From: CAYUHK01 sp964475165
GTDB lineage: Bacteria > Verrucomicrobiota > Kiritimatiellia > JAAZAB01
NCBI GenBank assembly: GCA_964475165.1
Contig: CAYYVN010000006.1
Location: forward strand, 1-64,000
Direction of reading: 5' to 3'
DNA length: 64,000 nucleotides
The translations under genes were made by a program, and so were the position numbers. Below are positions 44,135 through 53,614 of the stretch, in pieces. The notes under the pieces are model-generated. The model made no database searches, was not told the origin of the DNA, and saw nothing but the letters and a program-made list of their open reading frames with translations. Every line of letters starts with the position of its first letter. Position 1 is the stretch's first letter.

Positions 44135-44374
44135 ATGGCGTTAGAAGATAAAGTCCGTGAAATCATCGTGGAACAGTTGGGAGTTAATGCCGAACAAGTG
44201 ACCTCGGAAGCCTCGTTCATCGAGGATCTGGGCGCTGATTCGCTGGATACCGTGGAATTGGTCATGGCGTTCGAGGAGGAGTTCGGCGCTGAAATCCCCG
44301 ATGAGGATGCGGAAAAACTGCAGACAGTCGGCGCAGTCATCACTTACCTCAAGGAAAAAGGCTTCGGTGATTAA
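44135..44374 (+). CDS. acpP: acyl carrier protein
   Basis: 79 residues; the phosphopantetheine Ser lies in GADSLDTVELVMAFE. AAGGAGG precedes ATG 44135, 24 bases after fabG. Confidence 0.97.
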   Translation: MALEDKVREIIVEQLGVNAEQVTSEASFIEDLGADSLDTVELVMAFEEEFGAEIPDEDAEKLQTVGAVITYLKEKGFGD

Positions 44375-44392
44375 ACTTTTCTAATCACCCGG

Positions 44393-44432
44393 AAAGGCCG
44401 AGGACGCGGAGCGTTCCCGCCTCGGCCTTTTT
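44393..44432 (+). terminator. intrinsic terminator between acpP and fabF
   Basis: An 11-bp stem AAAGGCCGAGG / CCTCGGCCTTT with a 16-base loop region and a T run. It lies inside the fab cluster and would leave acpP in excess over fabF. Confidence 0.82.
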
Positions 44433-44469
44433 ATGCTCTTCATGTACGTTTCAGCTGCGGAGGCTGCTT

Positions 44470-45705
44470 ATGCGCAAAGTGGTCATTAGCGGAGTAGGGG
44501 TGGTCGGGCCGTTAGGTTGCCAGGAAGACCTTTTCTGGCAGCGGCTTGTGGCAGGGCAATCCGGCATTCGCCGCGTGCAACAGTTTGATATTTCGCCTTA
44601 TCCCTCCCAAATGGCCGGCGAAGTGGTCGAGTTTAATCTCGACGATTTCATGTCGCGCAAGGATCAGCGCCGTTCGGATCCCTACGCCCATTACGCCATT
44701 GCCGCCGCCAAACTGGCTATGAAGTGTTCCGGCCTGGATATGAGCCAGGAAGACCCCTGCCGCGCGGGCGTGATTGTAGGCTCCGGCATAGGTGGCCTGC
44801 AAACCCTGCAGACCCAGCACAGTATTCTGGTGGAAAGAGGGCCCTCGCGTTGCAGTCCCTATATGATTCTGCAAATGATCGGCAATATGGCCGCCGGCCT
44901 GATCGCCATTGAGTATCAATTCAAGGGCCCCAACTATTCAGTGGTCTCGGCCTGCGCGACGGCCGGCCACGCCATCGGCGATGCCCTGCGCACTATTCAG
45001 CGTGGCGATGCTGATATCATGATCGCCGGCGGGTCCGATGCCAGCGTCTGCGAGCTGGGCTTCGCCGGGTTCTGCGCCCTCAAAGCGCTCAGCACCCGTA
45101 ATGATGAGCCCCAGAAAGCCAGCCGCCCTTTCGATAAGGATCGCGATGGATTCATCATGGCCGAAGGCGCCGGCATCGTGGTGCTGGAGGAGTTGGAGCA
45201 CGCCCGCCGCCGTGGCGCGCCCATCTATTGCGAACTGGCCGGTTACGGCGCCACCTGCGATGCCTTTCATGAAACGGCGCCCTCGGCCGATGGCGATGGC
45301 GCGGCCCGCTCCATGCAACTGGCCATGGCCGAGGCGCGGACCACCCCCGCCGAGGTCGATTACATCAATGCCCATGGCACCAGTACCCTTTTGAATGATG
45401 TCTGCGAAACCCTCTCGATCAAAAAAGCTTTCGGCGCCGACGAATCCCGCCGGGTCATGGTCAGTTCCACCAAGTCCATGACCGGCCATTTGTTGGGAGC
45501 CGCTGGCGGCGTTGAGGCGATTATCTGCGCGCTGGCCATCAAGCATGGCATGGTGCCGCCGACCATCAATTACGAAACGCCCGATCCTCAATGCGATCTG
45601 GACTATGTGCCCAATACGGCGCGCGAGCATCCCCTGCGCGTGGTGCTCAGCAACTCGCTGGGGTTCGGCGGCCATAACGCCACCCTGGCTTTCCGGGCCA
45701 TTTGA
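44470..45705 (+). CDS. fabF: 3-oxoacyl-[acyl-carrier-protein] synthase II
   Basis: 411-residue KASII. Cys-His-His triad: VVSACATAGHA, NAHGTSTLLND and STKSMTGHLLGAAGG, all present; C-terminal NSLGFGGHNATL. GGAGG precedes ATG 44470. It stands behind a terminator, so it depends on readthrough or on a promoter I cannot place. Confidence 0.96.
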   Translation: MRKVVISGVGVVGPLGCQEDLFWQRLVAGQSGIRRVQQFDISPYPSQMAGEVVEFNLDDFMSRKDQRRSDPYAHYAIAAAKLAMKCSGLDMSQEDPCRAGVIVGSGIGGLQTLQTQHSILVERGPSRCSPYMILQMIGNMAAGLIAIEYQFKGPNYSVVSACATAGHAIGDALRTIQRGDADIMIAGGSDASVCELGFAGFCALKALSTRNDEPQKASRPFDKDRDGFIMAEGAGIVVLEELEHARRRGAPIYCELAGYGATCDAFHETAPSADGDGAARSMQLAMAEARTTPAEVDYINAHGTSTLLNDVCETLSIKKAFGADESRRVMVSSTKSMTGHLLGAAGGVEAIICALAIKHGMVPPTINYETPDPQCDLDYVPNTAREHPLRVVLSNSLGFGGHNATLAFRAI

Positions 45706-45711
45706 GCGTTT

Positions 45712-45999
45712 TTATTGCTCCCGGCGCGCCGTGGCTATCAGCCGTCGCATGCTGCGGAAATGGATATAGCCGTAGAGGCCGATCCCCAGGCCCAGAGGAA
45801 TACAGGCCATCCCGATCATCAGCAGATAGCCGCGCTCCATGAAGTGCAGGAAAGTTACTCCACTGACCAGCAGCATGAGCGCCGTGCGCAGATAGGCCAG
45901 CAGGGTGCGTTCATTGGCCAGCTCGGTGCGGCTCAGAGCCAGTTCATCGCGCAGGATCAATTCGGCGGCTTTGAATTTTTCATAGCTATAAGGCGGCAT
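45712..45999 (-). CDS. DUF202 family small membrane protein
   Basis: 95 residues. ELANERTLLAYLRTALMLLVSGVTFL (residues 26-51) is the DUF202 signature; two hydrophobic helices. The function is unknown. ATG 45999 has AAGGAAAGGAAG upstream. The stop is 6 bases from the fabF stop (convergent). Confidence 0.85.
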   Translation of the reverse strand: MPPYSYEKFKAAELILRDELALSRTELANERTLLAYLRTALMLLVSGVTFLHFMERGYLLMIGMACIPLGLGIGLYGYIHFRSMRRLIATARREQ

Positions 46000-46072
46000 G
46001 GCTTCCTTTCCTTCCCTAGAGGAGCTCCGCGCGACCGGGCGCCGGCCGCGCCTGTGTTAGGAGGCTAAAATA

Positions 46073-46093
46073 ATGGATCTTAACCAAGCTTAG
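46073..46093 (+). CDS. six-codon mini-ORF with strong ribosome site
   Basis: AGGAGG at 46059-46064, 8 bases, ATG 46073, codons MDLNQA, TAG at 46091-46093. The next ATG (46096), the start of the CPBP-kinase gene, lies 2 bases after the stop and has no ribosome site of its own, so it may be reached by re-initiation. Translation is unproven. Confidence 0.4.
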   Translation: MDLNQA

Positions 46094-46095
46094 CA

Positions 46096-47849
46096 ATGTT
46101 TTTTGCCCGGCCTCCGCGCCGCCGCGGGCCGAGCTGGCTGAGCCGCCCACTTAGCGGCTTGTTAGAAGATTTGAATCCGGCTAAGCTCTTCCCTATGCAA
46201 AAAGACGTCCACCCTCAACAACTGGCCCTGGAAATGCTGGGTCTGCTGCTGCTTTTTTTTACGGTGGGCGTCTGGCTCTCAAGCTTGACCGTTCTGGGGC
46301 TGATGGCCGGCGCCGAGCTCATCGGCGGCGCTTTCGAAGATTTTCTTTTGAAAGCCGGGATGGCGCGCCTGATGCGCCGCTGTCTCATGGGCTGGGCCGC
46401 GCTGCTGGTCATCATTTTGTTGCGGCGCGCCGGCTGGCGCGGTTGGCGTGATAGCGGCTGGCTGGCGCGCGCTACGCTCGAGCGGCGGCGCTCCTGGTGG
46501 CGCTGGATCTTGATCGGCGCGGGTCTGGGCCTGCTCGTTCTGGGCAGTCTGATACTATTGAGGCTGCTGCTGGGCGAGCATCAGCTTGTTCTGACCGCTT
46601 CCGGTGGAGAGAGCCTGCGCCGCGCTTTTTCTTTCCTGGCCTCCGGCTTGGTGGTGGCTTTGTTAGAGGAGACTGTCTGTCGGGGTATGCTCTTCCGGGT
46701 GTTCGCGCGCGCCTGGCGGGTTTGGCCGGCGGCGTTAGTGACGAGCCTGCTCTTTGCCCTGGCCCATTTTCTGAGTCCTGATCCGCAGGCCTTTCACGGC
46801 TCCTCCTTTTGGCAGACGACGCTCAACATTACCCTGGCCACCTATACCACCGCCGGGGCGCGCTTGGTGGACGGTCTGCCCTTCATCAATCTAACCTTGT
46901 TGGGGCTAGTTTTCTGCGGCTGCGTGGCGCAGACGCGGACCATCTGGCTGGGAGTGGGCGCGCATGCCGCCCTGGTGTGGGGCGTCAAGGCCTTTGCTTT
47001 CTGGACCGATCCGCACCCCGCCAGGCAATCCCTCAGCTGGTTGGGGCAGCAAAACGATTTTATGGATGCGCCCCTGGTGACGGCGCTGCTGGGGAGCTTG
47101 GGTATCTGGCTCTTGGCGCGGGCCAGCTGCACGGCAGAAAGGTTATCCTGGCAGGGACTCTCTTGGCGGGTGACGGCCGGCGCGCGGGCGCGCGTGGCGG
47201 CCTGGCTGGCGGAAACGGCCGGCCCCGAGAAGATCTTGAAAGAGGATTATGGCTGCCGCGTCACGGCGCGCGCCGGCCTGGTGCTCAAATCCTATTGGCC
47301 CAAAGCGGGTTGGGCCGGGATCCGTTTTGCCCTGCGCGCGCCGCGCACGCGCCGGGCTTTCCGACTGGGCCAGGCCCTGCGTGCCTTGGGTATGCCCACC
47401 CCCCTCCCGCTGGCCTGGGCGACGCGCCGTGGCGNNNNNNNNNNTTTTTACGGAGCGAATCTCTGCTGGTGACCGAAGCCGTGGAGAGCGAAGCCCTGAC
47501 GCATTGGCTGCAAAGGGATCTGCCGGCCGTGGCCCTGCGCGCGCGGGTCCTGGCCGCCTATGGCAGTCTGGCGGCGATGTTTCATCGGCATGGATATTCC
47601 AACCGGGATTTGAAGCATGAGAATGTTTTATGTGCCAGGCAAGCGCCCTGGGAACTTCAGGTGGTGGATCTCGATGGGGTGCGCCATTTGCGCCTCATCA
47701 GCCGGCGTCGGGCCGGGCGTGATCTGCGGCGGGTGGGTAAATCCCTGGCGGCCCTGGGCTGGGCGGGAGCCGAGGAGCAGCGCGCTTTTTTCACCGCCTA
47801 TAATGCTGCCGTGCCGCGGCGCCTGCAGCGCCGCGCCTTTCCACTCTAA
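46096..47849 (+). CDS. CPBP intramembrane protease fused to a WaaP/InaA-like kinase (interrupted by gap)
   Basis: One open frame from ATG 46096 runs through a CPBP/CAAX-protease domain (about residues 45-350; catalytic LLEETVCRGMLFR, then LFALAHFLSP and GVGAHAALVW) into a kinase N-lobe (EKILKEDYGCRV, ATP Lys in LVLKSYWPK) and reaches the N run at 47435-47444. After the gap, another frame continues the same kinase: catalytic loop HGYSNRDLKHENVL and metal site VVDLDGVRH, ending TAA at 47849. The frames differ by one, so the true gap must be 2 modulo 3 bases long (8, 11, 14...). Kinases of this class phosphorylate LPS core sugars. A CPBP-kinase fusion is new to me. About 585 residues in all. Confidence 0.8.
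47435..47444. other. assembly gap (10 N) inside the CPBP-kinase gene
   Basis: The placeholder length is wrong by at least one base because the coding frame changes across it while the kinase domain continues. Confidence 0.99.
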
Positions 47850-47907
47850 GACCGCTGAGCTTCGCTCCGCCGGCGCGGCGGCTCCATATTCGCGATGAGG
47901 CATTAGC

Positions 47908-50900
47908 ATGCAAAAAAGCGATTCCCCATCAGGGCTCAGCCTGCCGCTCCCCGTGGCTTTGCGCCGGCAGCTAAAGGCGGCCTTTCTCAAAGAGCAGCGT
48001 TGTCGGCTGCCGAGCCTGCCCTTGGCGGCGGTGGCCTTTCTGGCTTGGGAACTGCGCCGGATTTTCAAGCGTGCCTTGGTCTTGGTGGCCGCCAATGCTG
48101 TGCTGCAGGATGATCTGCTGCGTAGTTTGGCGGCTTTGGGCGGTCAAGAGGCTGCGGCACTGTTATCTTTTGCGGCGCGGTCCCCACGCCGCCACAGGGC
48201 GGCGGATAGCAGTGGTGAGCGTCTGCAAGTGCTGAGCCAACTGCAAGCTGGTTTGGCGCGGCCGCTCCTGGTCACCTGTGAGCAGGCTCTGGCCCAGCCA
48301 GTGCCCGCGGCCGACTTGCTGCGCGCGCGCAGTCTGCATCTGCGCCTGGCCGAGGAATATGATCCGCAAGCGCTGCTGAGCGCCCTGGAGGCCTTGGGCT
48401 ATGCGCCCGTGCCCGAAGTTCAATTTCGCTCGCAGGTGGCCTTGCGCGGGGGCGGCTTACTGGATATCTGGCCTTCCACGGCGCGCGCGCCGTTGCGCCT
48501 CGAGTTTTTTGGCACCAAGATCGAAAGCATGCGCCTCTTCGATGCCGCCGATCAACGCTCCTTTGCGCGCCAGACAAGCGTGTCTATTCCACCGGCCGAT
48601 GAATTGATCCTGCTCCGGAACCAGCCGCAGGCGCGCAGCAGTTTGAGCACATATCTGCCGGCGGAAACCATTTATTTCTGGCTGCCGCCGGAAAACGAGC
48701 CGGCTGCCGCTGGGCGCGCCGCCGCCCTGCCGGAGGTTTCCGAAGCGTTGGCGAATACCGCCCAAATCCAACAGGAGCTGGCCGCGCAGCCGGCCGTCTG
48801 GCAATGCCTGGCCGGGGCTGACTCAGCCGGGGCTGATTTTTGGCGCGCGGCGCCCATGCTCGAGCCTGGCTTCCAGGCCCTGGATACTCTCGGCGCGCCG
48901 CCCCGGCGCCTGTTCGAGCCGGATATCTTCGCGGCCCATCGTCAACAATGGCTGGCGCGCCTGAGCGCAGAGGTGCGCCGGGGTGGGCGGGTCTATGTAT
49001 TTTTTGAGGCGCCCGGCGCTCGCGATCGTTTCCAGGAAGAGCATCCGGCCACGCCCTTTCATTTGAGGCTGGGCGCCTTGCCGGATGGTTTTCGACACCC
49101 CGCCCTGGGGCTGGTGGTGCTGCCGGCAGCTCATTTAACCGGCTTGCGCAAGCGTCTCACGGCGGCGCCGCTGGCGCGTCCGGGCCGGGCGGGCGGGGAG
49201 GCCATCACCGATTGGCTGAGCATTGAGCCGGGCGAACTGGTGGTGCATGTTGATCACGGCTTGGGCAAATATCTGGGTTTGTATGAGATTGAATTCAATG
49301 GCCGGCTGCAGGAGGTGCTGGCCGTTGAATATGCCGAGCAAGCCAAGTTATATGTGCCGGTGGCGCAGAGCCATCTCTTGAGCCGCTATATCGGCTGCGG
49401 CCCGCGCCGCGGCGCTTATCACCGTTTGGGGGGTAAACGCTGGCTCAGAGAAAAGGCGGCCGCCGCCCAGGCCGTACAGGATCTAGCCGCCAATATGCTG
49501 GAAACCCAAGCGCGGCGTGAAGCCGGCCGCGGCTTCGCCTTCCCGGCCGATACGGCCTGGCAACAGGATTTCGAGGCCGCTTTCCCTTACCAGGAAACCG
49601 TCGATCAAGAACGGGCCATGCAAGAGGTTAAACGTGATATGCAAAGCGCCCGGCCGATGGATCGCCTCATCTGCGGCGATGTGGGCTATGGCAAAACAGA
49701 GGTGGCCTTGCGGGCGGCCTTCAAGGCCGTCACGGCCGGCAAACAGGTGGCGCTGCTGGTCCCGACCACCGTTCTGGCGCAACAACATTACGAGCTTTTT
49801 CTCGCGCGCATCAGCGTTTATCCCATGCGCGTGGAATTGTTGAGCCGCTTCCGCTCGGCCAAGCAACAGGCCGCCACCGTGCGTGAGCTGCGTTTGGGCA
49901 AGGTGGATATCGTCATCGGCACCCATCGCCTGCTGCAGGCGGATGTGCAATTCAAGGATCTGGGTTTGGTGATCATCGATGAGGAGCAGCGCTTTGGCGT
50001 GGAGCATAAAGAGCGTTTGAAGCAAGTGCGCCAATTGGTGGATGTCTTGACTTTGAGCGCCACGCCGATCCCACGCACCCTCTATCTGAGCCTCACCGGC
50101 GCGCGCGATATCAGTATGATCCAGACGCCGCCCAAGGCTCGCCAGCCGATCGAAACGGCGATCGTTAAAAATGAGGATGCCATCGTCCGTGCCGCTTTAG
50201 AGCAGGAACTCAGCCGCGGCGGGCAGGCTTATTATTTGCATAACCGCATTTTAACCATCGCCAAGGTCCGCGAGCGTCTGCAGCGTTTGCTGCCCACGGC
50301 GCGCATCAGCATAGCCCATGGTCAGATGGCTTCGGCGGAGCTGGCGCGGGTTATGCGCGCTTTTGCCGAGGGCGCCGCCGATATCCTGCTCTGCACCACC
50401 TTGATCGAGAGCGGCGTGGATATTCCCAATGTTAATACCATCCTGATTGATCGGGCCGATCGTTTCGGTCTGGCTGATCTTTACCAGCTGCGCGGACGGG
50501 TGGGGCGCGCTAACCGGCAGGCCTATGCTTATCTGTTGACGCCGGCGCACGGGCATTTGCCGAGCTTGCCGCGCCGCCGCCTGCGGGCTTTACTGGAACA
50601 TGCTGAGTTGGGGGCCGGCTTTCGTTTGGCCCTGCGCGATCTGGAAATCCGCGGCGCCGGCAATCTGTTGGGGGCCGAGCAGAGCGGGTATATCGCGGCC
50701 ATCGGCTTTGATTTGTATTGTCAACTGTTGCGGCGCACCATCGCTCAGTTATCGGGGCAGGCGGTCTTGCCGCCGGTCTTGAGCGTGGAGCTGGCTTTGG
50801 ATTTTATCGATTTATCCACACGAGCGCCGCTGGCGGAAGGCGCGGCTTTTCTGCCGGCAGACTATGTGGAGGATGAGCGTTTGCGTTTGGGCATTTATCG

Positions 50901-51207
50901 TCAAATCGCGGCGGCGAGCACGGAGCAGGAAATCCAAGCGCTGCGCGAGGAATTGCGCGATCGTTTCGGTCAATTGCCCCTGCCGCTGGAGCGCCTCTTG
51001 CAGCTGGCCGCGCTGCGCATATTGGCGGCGGCGCGGAATATCTCCAGCATTGAAACGCGCGCCAACCGACTGATGCTCAAGCGCGGCGGAGAATATCTGA
51101 TGCGGCGGCATCACTTTCCGCGCCTCAAAGCCACTCAGGCCGATGAACGCCTGCAAGAAATTCGCGCTTGGTTGGCCGGGATCACCCCGGCCGGCTTAAG
51201 CGGCTGA
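47908..51207 (+). CDS. mfd: transcription-repair coupling factor
   Basis: 1099 residues; removes stalled RNA polymerase and recruits UvrA. In order: UvrB-like N-terminal region (about 30-330), RNA-polymerase interaction domain (ELVVHVDHGLGKYLGLYEI near 450), RecG-type translocase with Walker A GDVGYGKTEVAL near 590, DEEQRFGVEHKERLK, and the TRG motif region near 880; C-terminal TRCF domain (about 960-1090). Complete. Confidence 0.96.
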   Translation: MQKSDSPSGLSLPLPVALRRQLKAAFLKEQRCRLPSLPLAAVAFLAWELRRIFKRALVLVAANAVLQDDLLRSLAALGGQEAAALLSFAARSPRRHRAADSSGERLQVLSQLQAGLARPLLVTCEQALAQPVPAADLLRARSLHLRLAEEYDPQALLSALEALGYAPVPEVQFRSQVALRGGGLLDIWPSTARAPLRLEFFGTKIESMRLFDAADQRSFARQTSVSIPPADELILLRNQPQARSSLSTYLPAETIYFWLPPENEPAAAGRAAALPEVSEALANTAQIQQELAAQPAVWQCLAGADSAGADFWRAAPMLEPGFQALDTLGAPPRRLFEPDIFAAHRQQWLARLSAEVRRGGRVYVFFEAPGARDRFQEEHPATPFHLRLGALPDGFRHPALGLVVLPAAHLTGLRKRLTAAPLARPGRAGGEAITDWLSIEPGELVVHVDHGLGKYLGLYEIEFNGRLQEVLAVEYAEQAKLYVPVAQSHLLSRYIGCGPRRGAYHRLGGKRWLREKAAAAQAVQDLAANMLETQARREAGRGFAFPADTAWQQDFEAAFPYQETVDQERAMQEVKRDMQSARPMDRLICGDVGYGKTEVALRAAFKAVTAGKQVALLVPTTVLAQQHYELFLARISVYPMRVELLSRFRSAKQQAATVRELRLGKVDIVIGTHRLLQADVQFKDLGLVIIDEEQRFGVEHKERLKQVRQLVDVLTLSATPIPRTLYLSLTGARDISMIQTPPKARQPIETAIVKNEDAIVRAALEQELSRGGQAYYLHNRILTIAKVRERLQRLLPTARISIAHGQMASAELARVMRAFAEGAADILLCTTLIESGVDIPNVNTILIDRADRFGLADLYQLRGRVGRANRQAYAYLLTPAHGHLPSLPRRRLRALLEHAELGAGFRLALRDLEIRGAGNLLGAEQSGYIAAIGFDLYCQLLRRTIAQLSGQAVLPPVLSVELALDFIDLSTRAPLAEGAAFLPADYVEDERLRLGIYRQIAAASTEQEIQALREELRDRFGQLPLPLERLLQLAALRILAAARNISSIETRANRLMLKRGGEYLMRRHHFPRLKATQADERLQEIRAWLAGITPAGLSG

Positions 51208-51220
51208 GGGCGTCCTGGCC

Positions 51221-51979
51221 TCAAGCCACCGGCTGGCCATGCTGGCGCAGGTATGCCTTGACCTGCCGAATGCTGAGGGTGCGAAAATGAAACACCGATG
51301 CCGCCAGCAGAATGCGCGCCCCGGCGCGGGCAGCGGCCAGGAAATGTTCCAGGGTGCCAGCGCCGCCCGAGGCTACCACCGGCAAACTGACCCGCGCGGT
51401 TATGGCCCGGATCAAATCCAGATCATAGCCGGCGCGCGTGCCATCACCATCCATGCTGGTGGGTAAGAGAGCGCCGGCGCCCAGGTCTTGGCATTGCTGG
51501 GCCCAGGCGAGGGCATCGCGCCCCAGGGCCTGCTGGCCGCCGCCGATAACCAGCTCAAAGCCCGAGGGCATACCCGGATGGCGCCGGGCATCCAGGGCCA
51601 CCGTGATTTTATCCGCGCCGAAAGCGGCGGAGGCCTGGCGCACTAAGTCAGGCTGCTTGATGGCCGCGCTATTCATGGAGATGCGCGCCGCGCCGGCCGC
51701 CAGGACTTCCTCGATCTCCCGCAGGGAAGCGATGCCGCCGCCCACCGTCAGGGGAATGCGCAGCGCCGCGCTCACCTGGCGCACCCAGGCCAGCTGGGTG
51801 GAACGGTTTTCCGTTGTGGCCGTGATATCCAGCAGCGCCAGTTCATCGGCGCCTTCCTGTTCGTAAAAGAGGGCATTGGCCACCGGGTCGCCGATCTCTT
51901 GCAGATCCACGAAACGCACGCCTTTTACAATGCGCCCCGCGCGCATATCCAAGCAGGGCATGATGCGAATAGTATCCAT
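51221..51979 (-). CDS. hisF: imidazole glycerol phosphate synthase cyclase subunit
   Basis: 252 residues, (beta/alpha)8 barrel. Catalytic Asp in MPCLDMRAGRIVKG and in PTSMDGDGTRAGYDL; VGGGI and SGGAG phosphate loops. No hisH lies next to it. It converges with mfd (13 bases between stops). An AT-rich TATTATAT sequence about 40 bases upstream may hold its -10 box. Confidence 0.95.
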   Translation of the reverse strand: MDTIRIMPCLDMRAGRIVKGVRFVDLQEIGDPVANALFYEQEGADELALLDITATTENRSTQLAWVRQVSAALRIPLTVGGGIASLREIEEVLAAGAARISMNSAAIKQPDLVRQASAAFGADKITVALDARRHPGMPSGFELVIGGGQQALGRDALAWAQQCQDLGAGALLPTSMDGDGTRAGYDLDLIRAITARVSLPVVASGGAGTLEHFLAAARAGARILLAASVFHFRTLSIRQVKAYLRQHGQPVA

Positions 51980-52160
51980 AATTCAAGGCCTTAAATGGGT
52001 CGGCTGATATAATAGCGCGCTTGGCGCGGGACGCCACATTTTTTTATGGCCAGACGGCCGGCGCCGGAGGCTATTTCCCGGTCAGCCTGGGGGCGAGGCC
52101 TGCAAATAGGGATTGAAAGATCATCTTGAATCGCCTAACTTGCGGCTTAAGGAGCTTTTC

Positions 52161-53501
52161 ATGGAGCAGGCCATCCGGCAGATCATCAAGCGCGAGGGGC
52201 ATCTGGTGCCCTATGATCGCGCGCGTATCGCGCGGGCCATCTTCCGGGCGCTGCTTTCCGTGGACCGTGGCGATGAAGAGCTGGCCGCCCGCTTGGCGCT
52301 GGCCGTGGAAACGGCCCTGCTCAAGAACTACGGCCCGCAGGCCACGCCCAGCGTGGAGGAAATCCAGGATATCGTTGAGCTGACCTTGATGGAAAATGGT
52401 CAGACTTCCACGGCGCGGGCCTATATCATCTATCGTAACCAGCGCGCCCAAGCCCGGGCCGCGCGCACCTATGCCTTCGAGGTCACCGATAATATTCCCT
52501 ATCGCAAAATCTATGAGGTGCTGCGCTGGAATATGGATCAGGCCTGCCATACCCTCGCAGAGCTCAATGCCCGCCAGCGGGCCGGCGGCATGGAGCGCCT
52601 GATTGAGGACTGCGATCGCCGTTACGATGCTGAAATCCGTCAATGCGCGGCGCGCATTCTGGAGCGCGCCGGGGAGACGCGCCTGGTGATCGTGGCCGGG
52701 CCTTCGGCTTCGGGTAAGACCACGACCACCCTGAAACTGAGCGAAGGTCTGCGCCGCGCCGGCTGGCAGTTGCAATCGCTGATGATCGACAATTACTTTT
52801 ACGATCTCGAATGCCATCCGCGGGATGAATTCGGCGATTACGATTACGAGACTCCGGCGGCCCTGGATCTGGCCTTGATCAACGAACATCTGGAGCGGCT
52901 GCTCGCCGGCGCCACTGTGCGCACCCCGCACTATGATTTTAAGACCGGCAAGCGGACCTTGAACCATACCGAAATGCGGCTGGCCCCCAAGGCCTTCCTA
53001 TTGCTCGATAGCCTGCATGGGCTCTATGATGGTATGACGCACAGCATTCCCGCCGCGCAGAAATTCCGTATCTATGTGGAAACGCTGGGCCAGCTTCGCG
53101 GGAGTGAAGGTCAATTCCTGCGCTGGGCGGATAACCGTCTGCTGCGGCGCATGCTGCGCGACAGCTGGCATCGTAATTACCAGCCGGAGAAGACCCTCAC
53201 CCACTGGCATTATGTGCGCCGCAGCGAACTGCAATATATCATTCCCTTCATCAAGACCGCCGATTTCATCGTGAACACCGCTTTGCCCTATGAGATACCG
53301 ATCCTGAAAGAGAGGCTCGCCGCTTATTTCCCCGAGGCCCTGCGCCTTTACCATGCCGATCCCTCTCGGCAGGATGCCTATATCAGAGCTAAGCGGATCT
53401 ATGAGTTCCTGCGGCCTTTGGAGACCCTGACCGATAGTCGCCTGGTGCCGCCCGATTCCTTGCTGCGGGAATTTATCGGCGGCAGCAGCTATGGCTATTG
53501 A
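52161..53501 (+). CDS. ATP-cone domain / uridine kinase-family fusion protein
   Basis: 446 residues. An N-terminal ATP-cone (about 1-95: IIKREGHLVPYDRARIARAIF, VEEIQDIVELTLMENG) of the kind that senses ATP/dATP in ribonucleotide reductase is joined to a P-loop kinase of the uridine kinase/phosphoribulokinase family (Walker A VAGPSASGKTTTTLKL near residue 180; YDYETPAALD; LLLDSLHGLYDGM). The likely reaction is ATP-dependent phosphorylation of a nucleoside such as uridine, under allosteric control by the cone; the substrate is not proven. ATG 52161 follows AAGGAG; an in-frame TTG at 52113 is rejected. Confidence 0.85.
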   Translation: MEQAIRQIIKREGHLVPYDRARIARAIFRALLSVDRGDEELAARLALAVETALLKNYGPQATPSVEEIQDIVELTLMENGQTSTARAYIIYRNQRAQARAARTYAFEVTDNIPYRKIYEVLRWNMDQACHTLAELNARQRAGGMERLIEDCDRRYDAEIRQCAARILERAGETRLVIVAGPSASGKTTTTLKLSEGLRRAGWQLQSLMIDNYFYDLECHPRDEFGDYDYETPAALDLALINEHLERLLAGATVRTPHYDFKTGKRTLNHTEMRLAPKAFLLLDSLHGLYDGMTHSIPAAQKFRIYVETLGQLRGSEGQFLRWADNRLLRRMLRDSWHRNYQPEKTLTHWHYVRRSELQYIIPFIKTADFIVNTALPYEIPILKERLAAYFPEALRLYHADPSRQDAYIRAKRIYEFLRPLETLTDSRLVPPDSLLREFIGGSSYGY

Positions 53502-53512
53502 TCAAGCCGGCT

Positions 53513-53585
53513 TGGAGCAGAGGGGAATCGAACCCCTGACCCCCACGTTGCGAACGTGATGCTCTACCAACTGAGCTACTGCCCC
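53513..53585 (-). tRNA. tRNA-Ala (CGC)
   Basis: 73 nt cloverleaf on the minus strand. The G3:U70 pair marks alanine identity; the anticodon loop TTCGCAA gives anticodon CGC, reading GCG. Discriminator A73; CCA not encoded. It lies 11 bases from the stop of the uridine kinase-like gene (convergent) and 29 bases after the small basic ORF. Confidence 0.95.
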
Positions 53586-53614
53586 ATAAAAGGCCCTGCC
53601 GACCGGGCGGCTCC

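Noticed and set aside
47435..47470. natural frameshift splitting the kinase domain
   Set aside because: The frame change coincides exactly with an N placeholder of arbitrary length, so a gap-size artefact is the simplest explanation.
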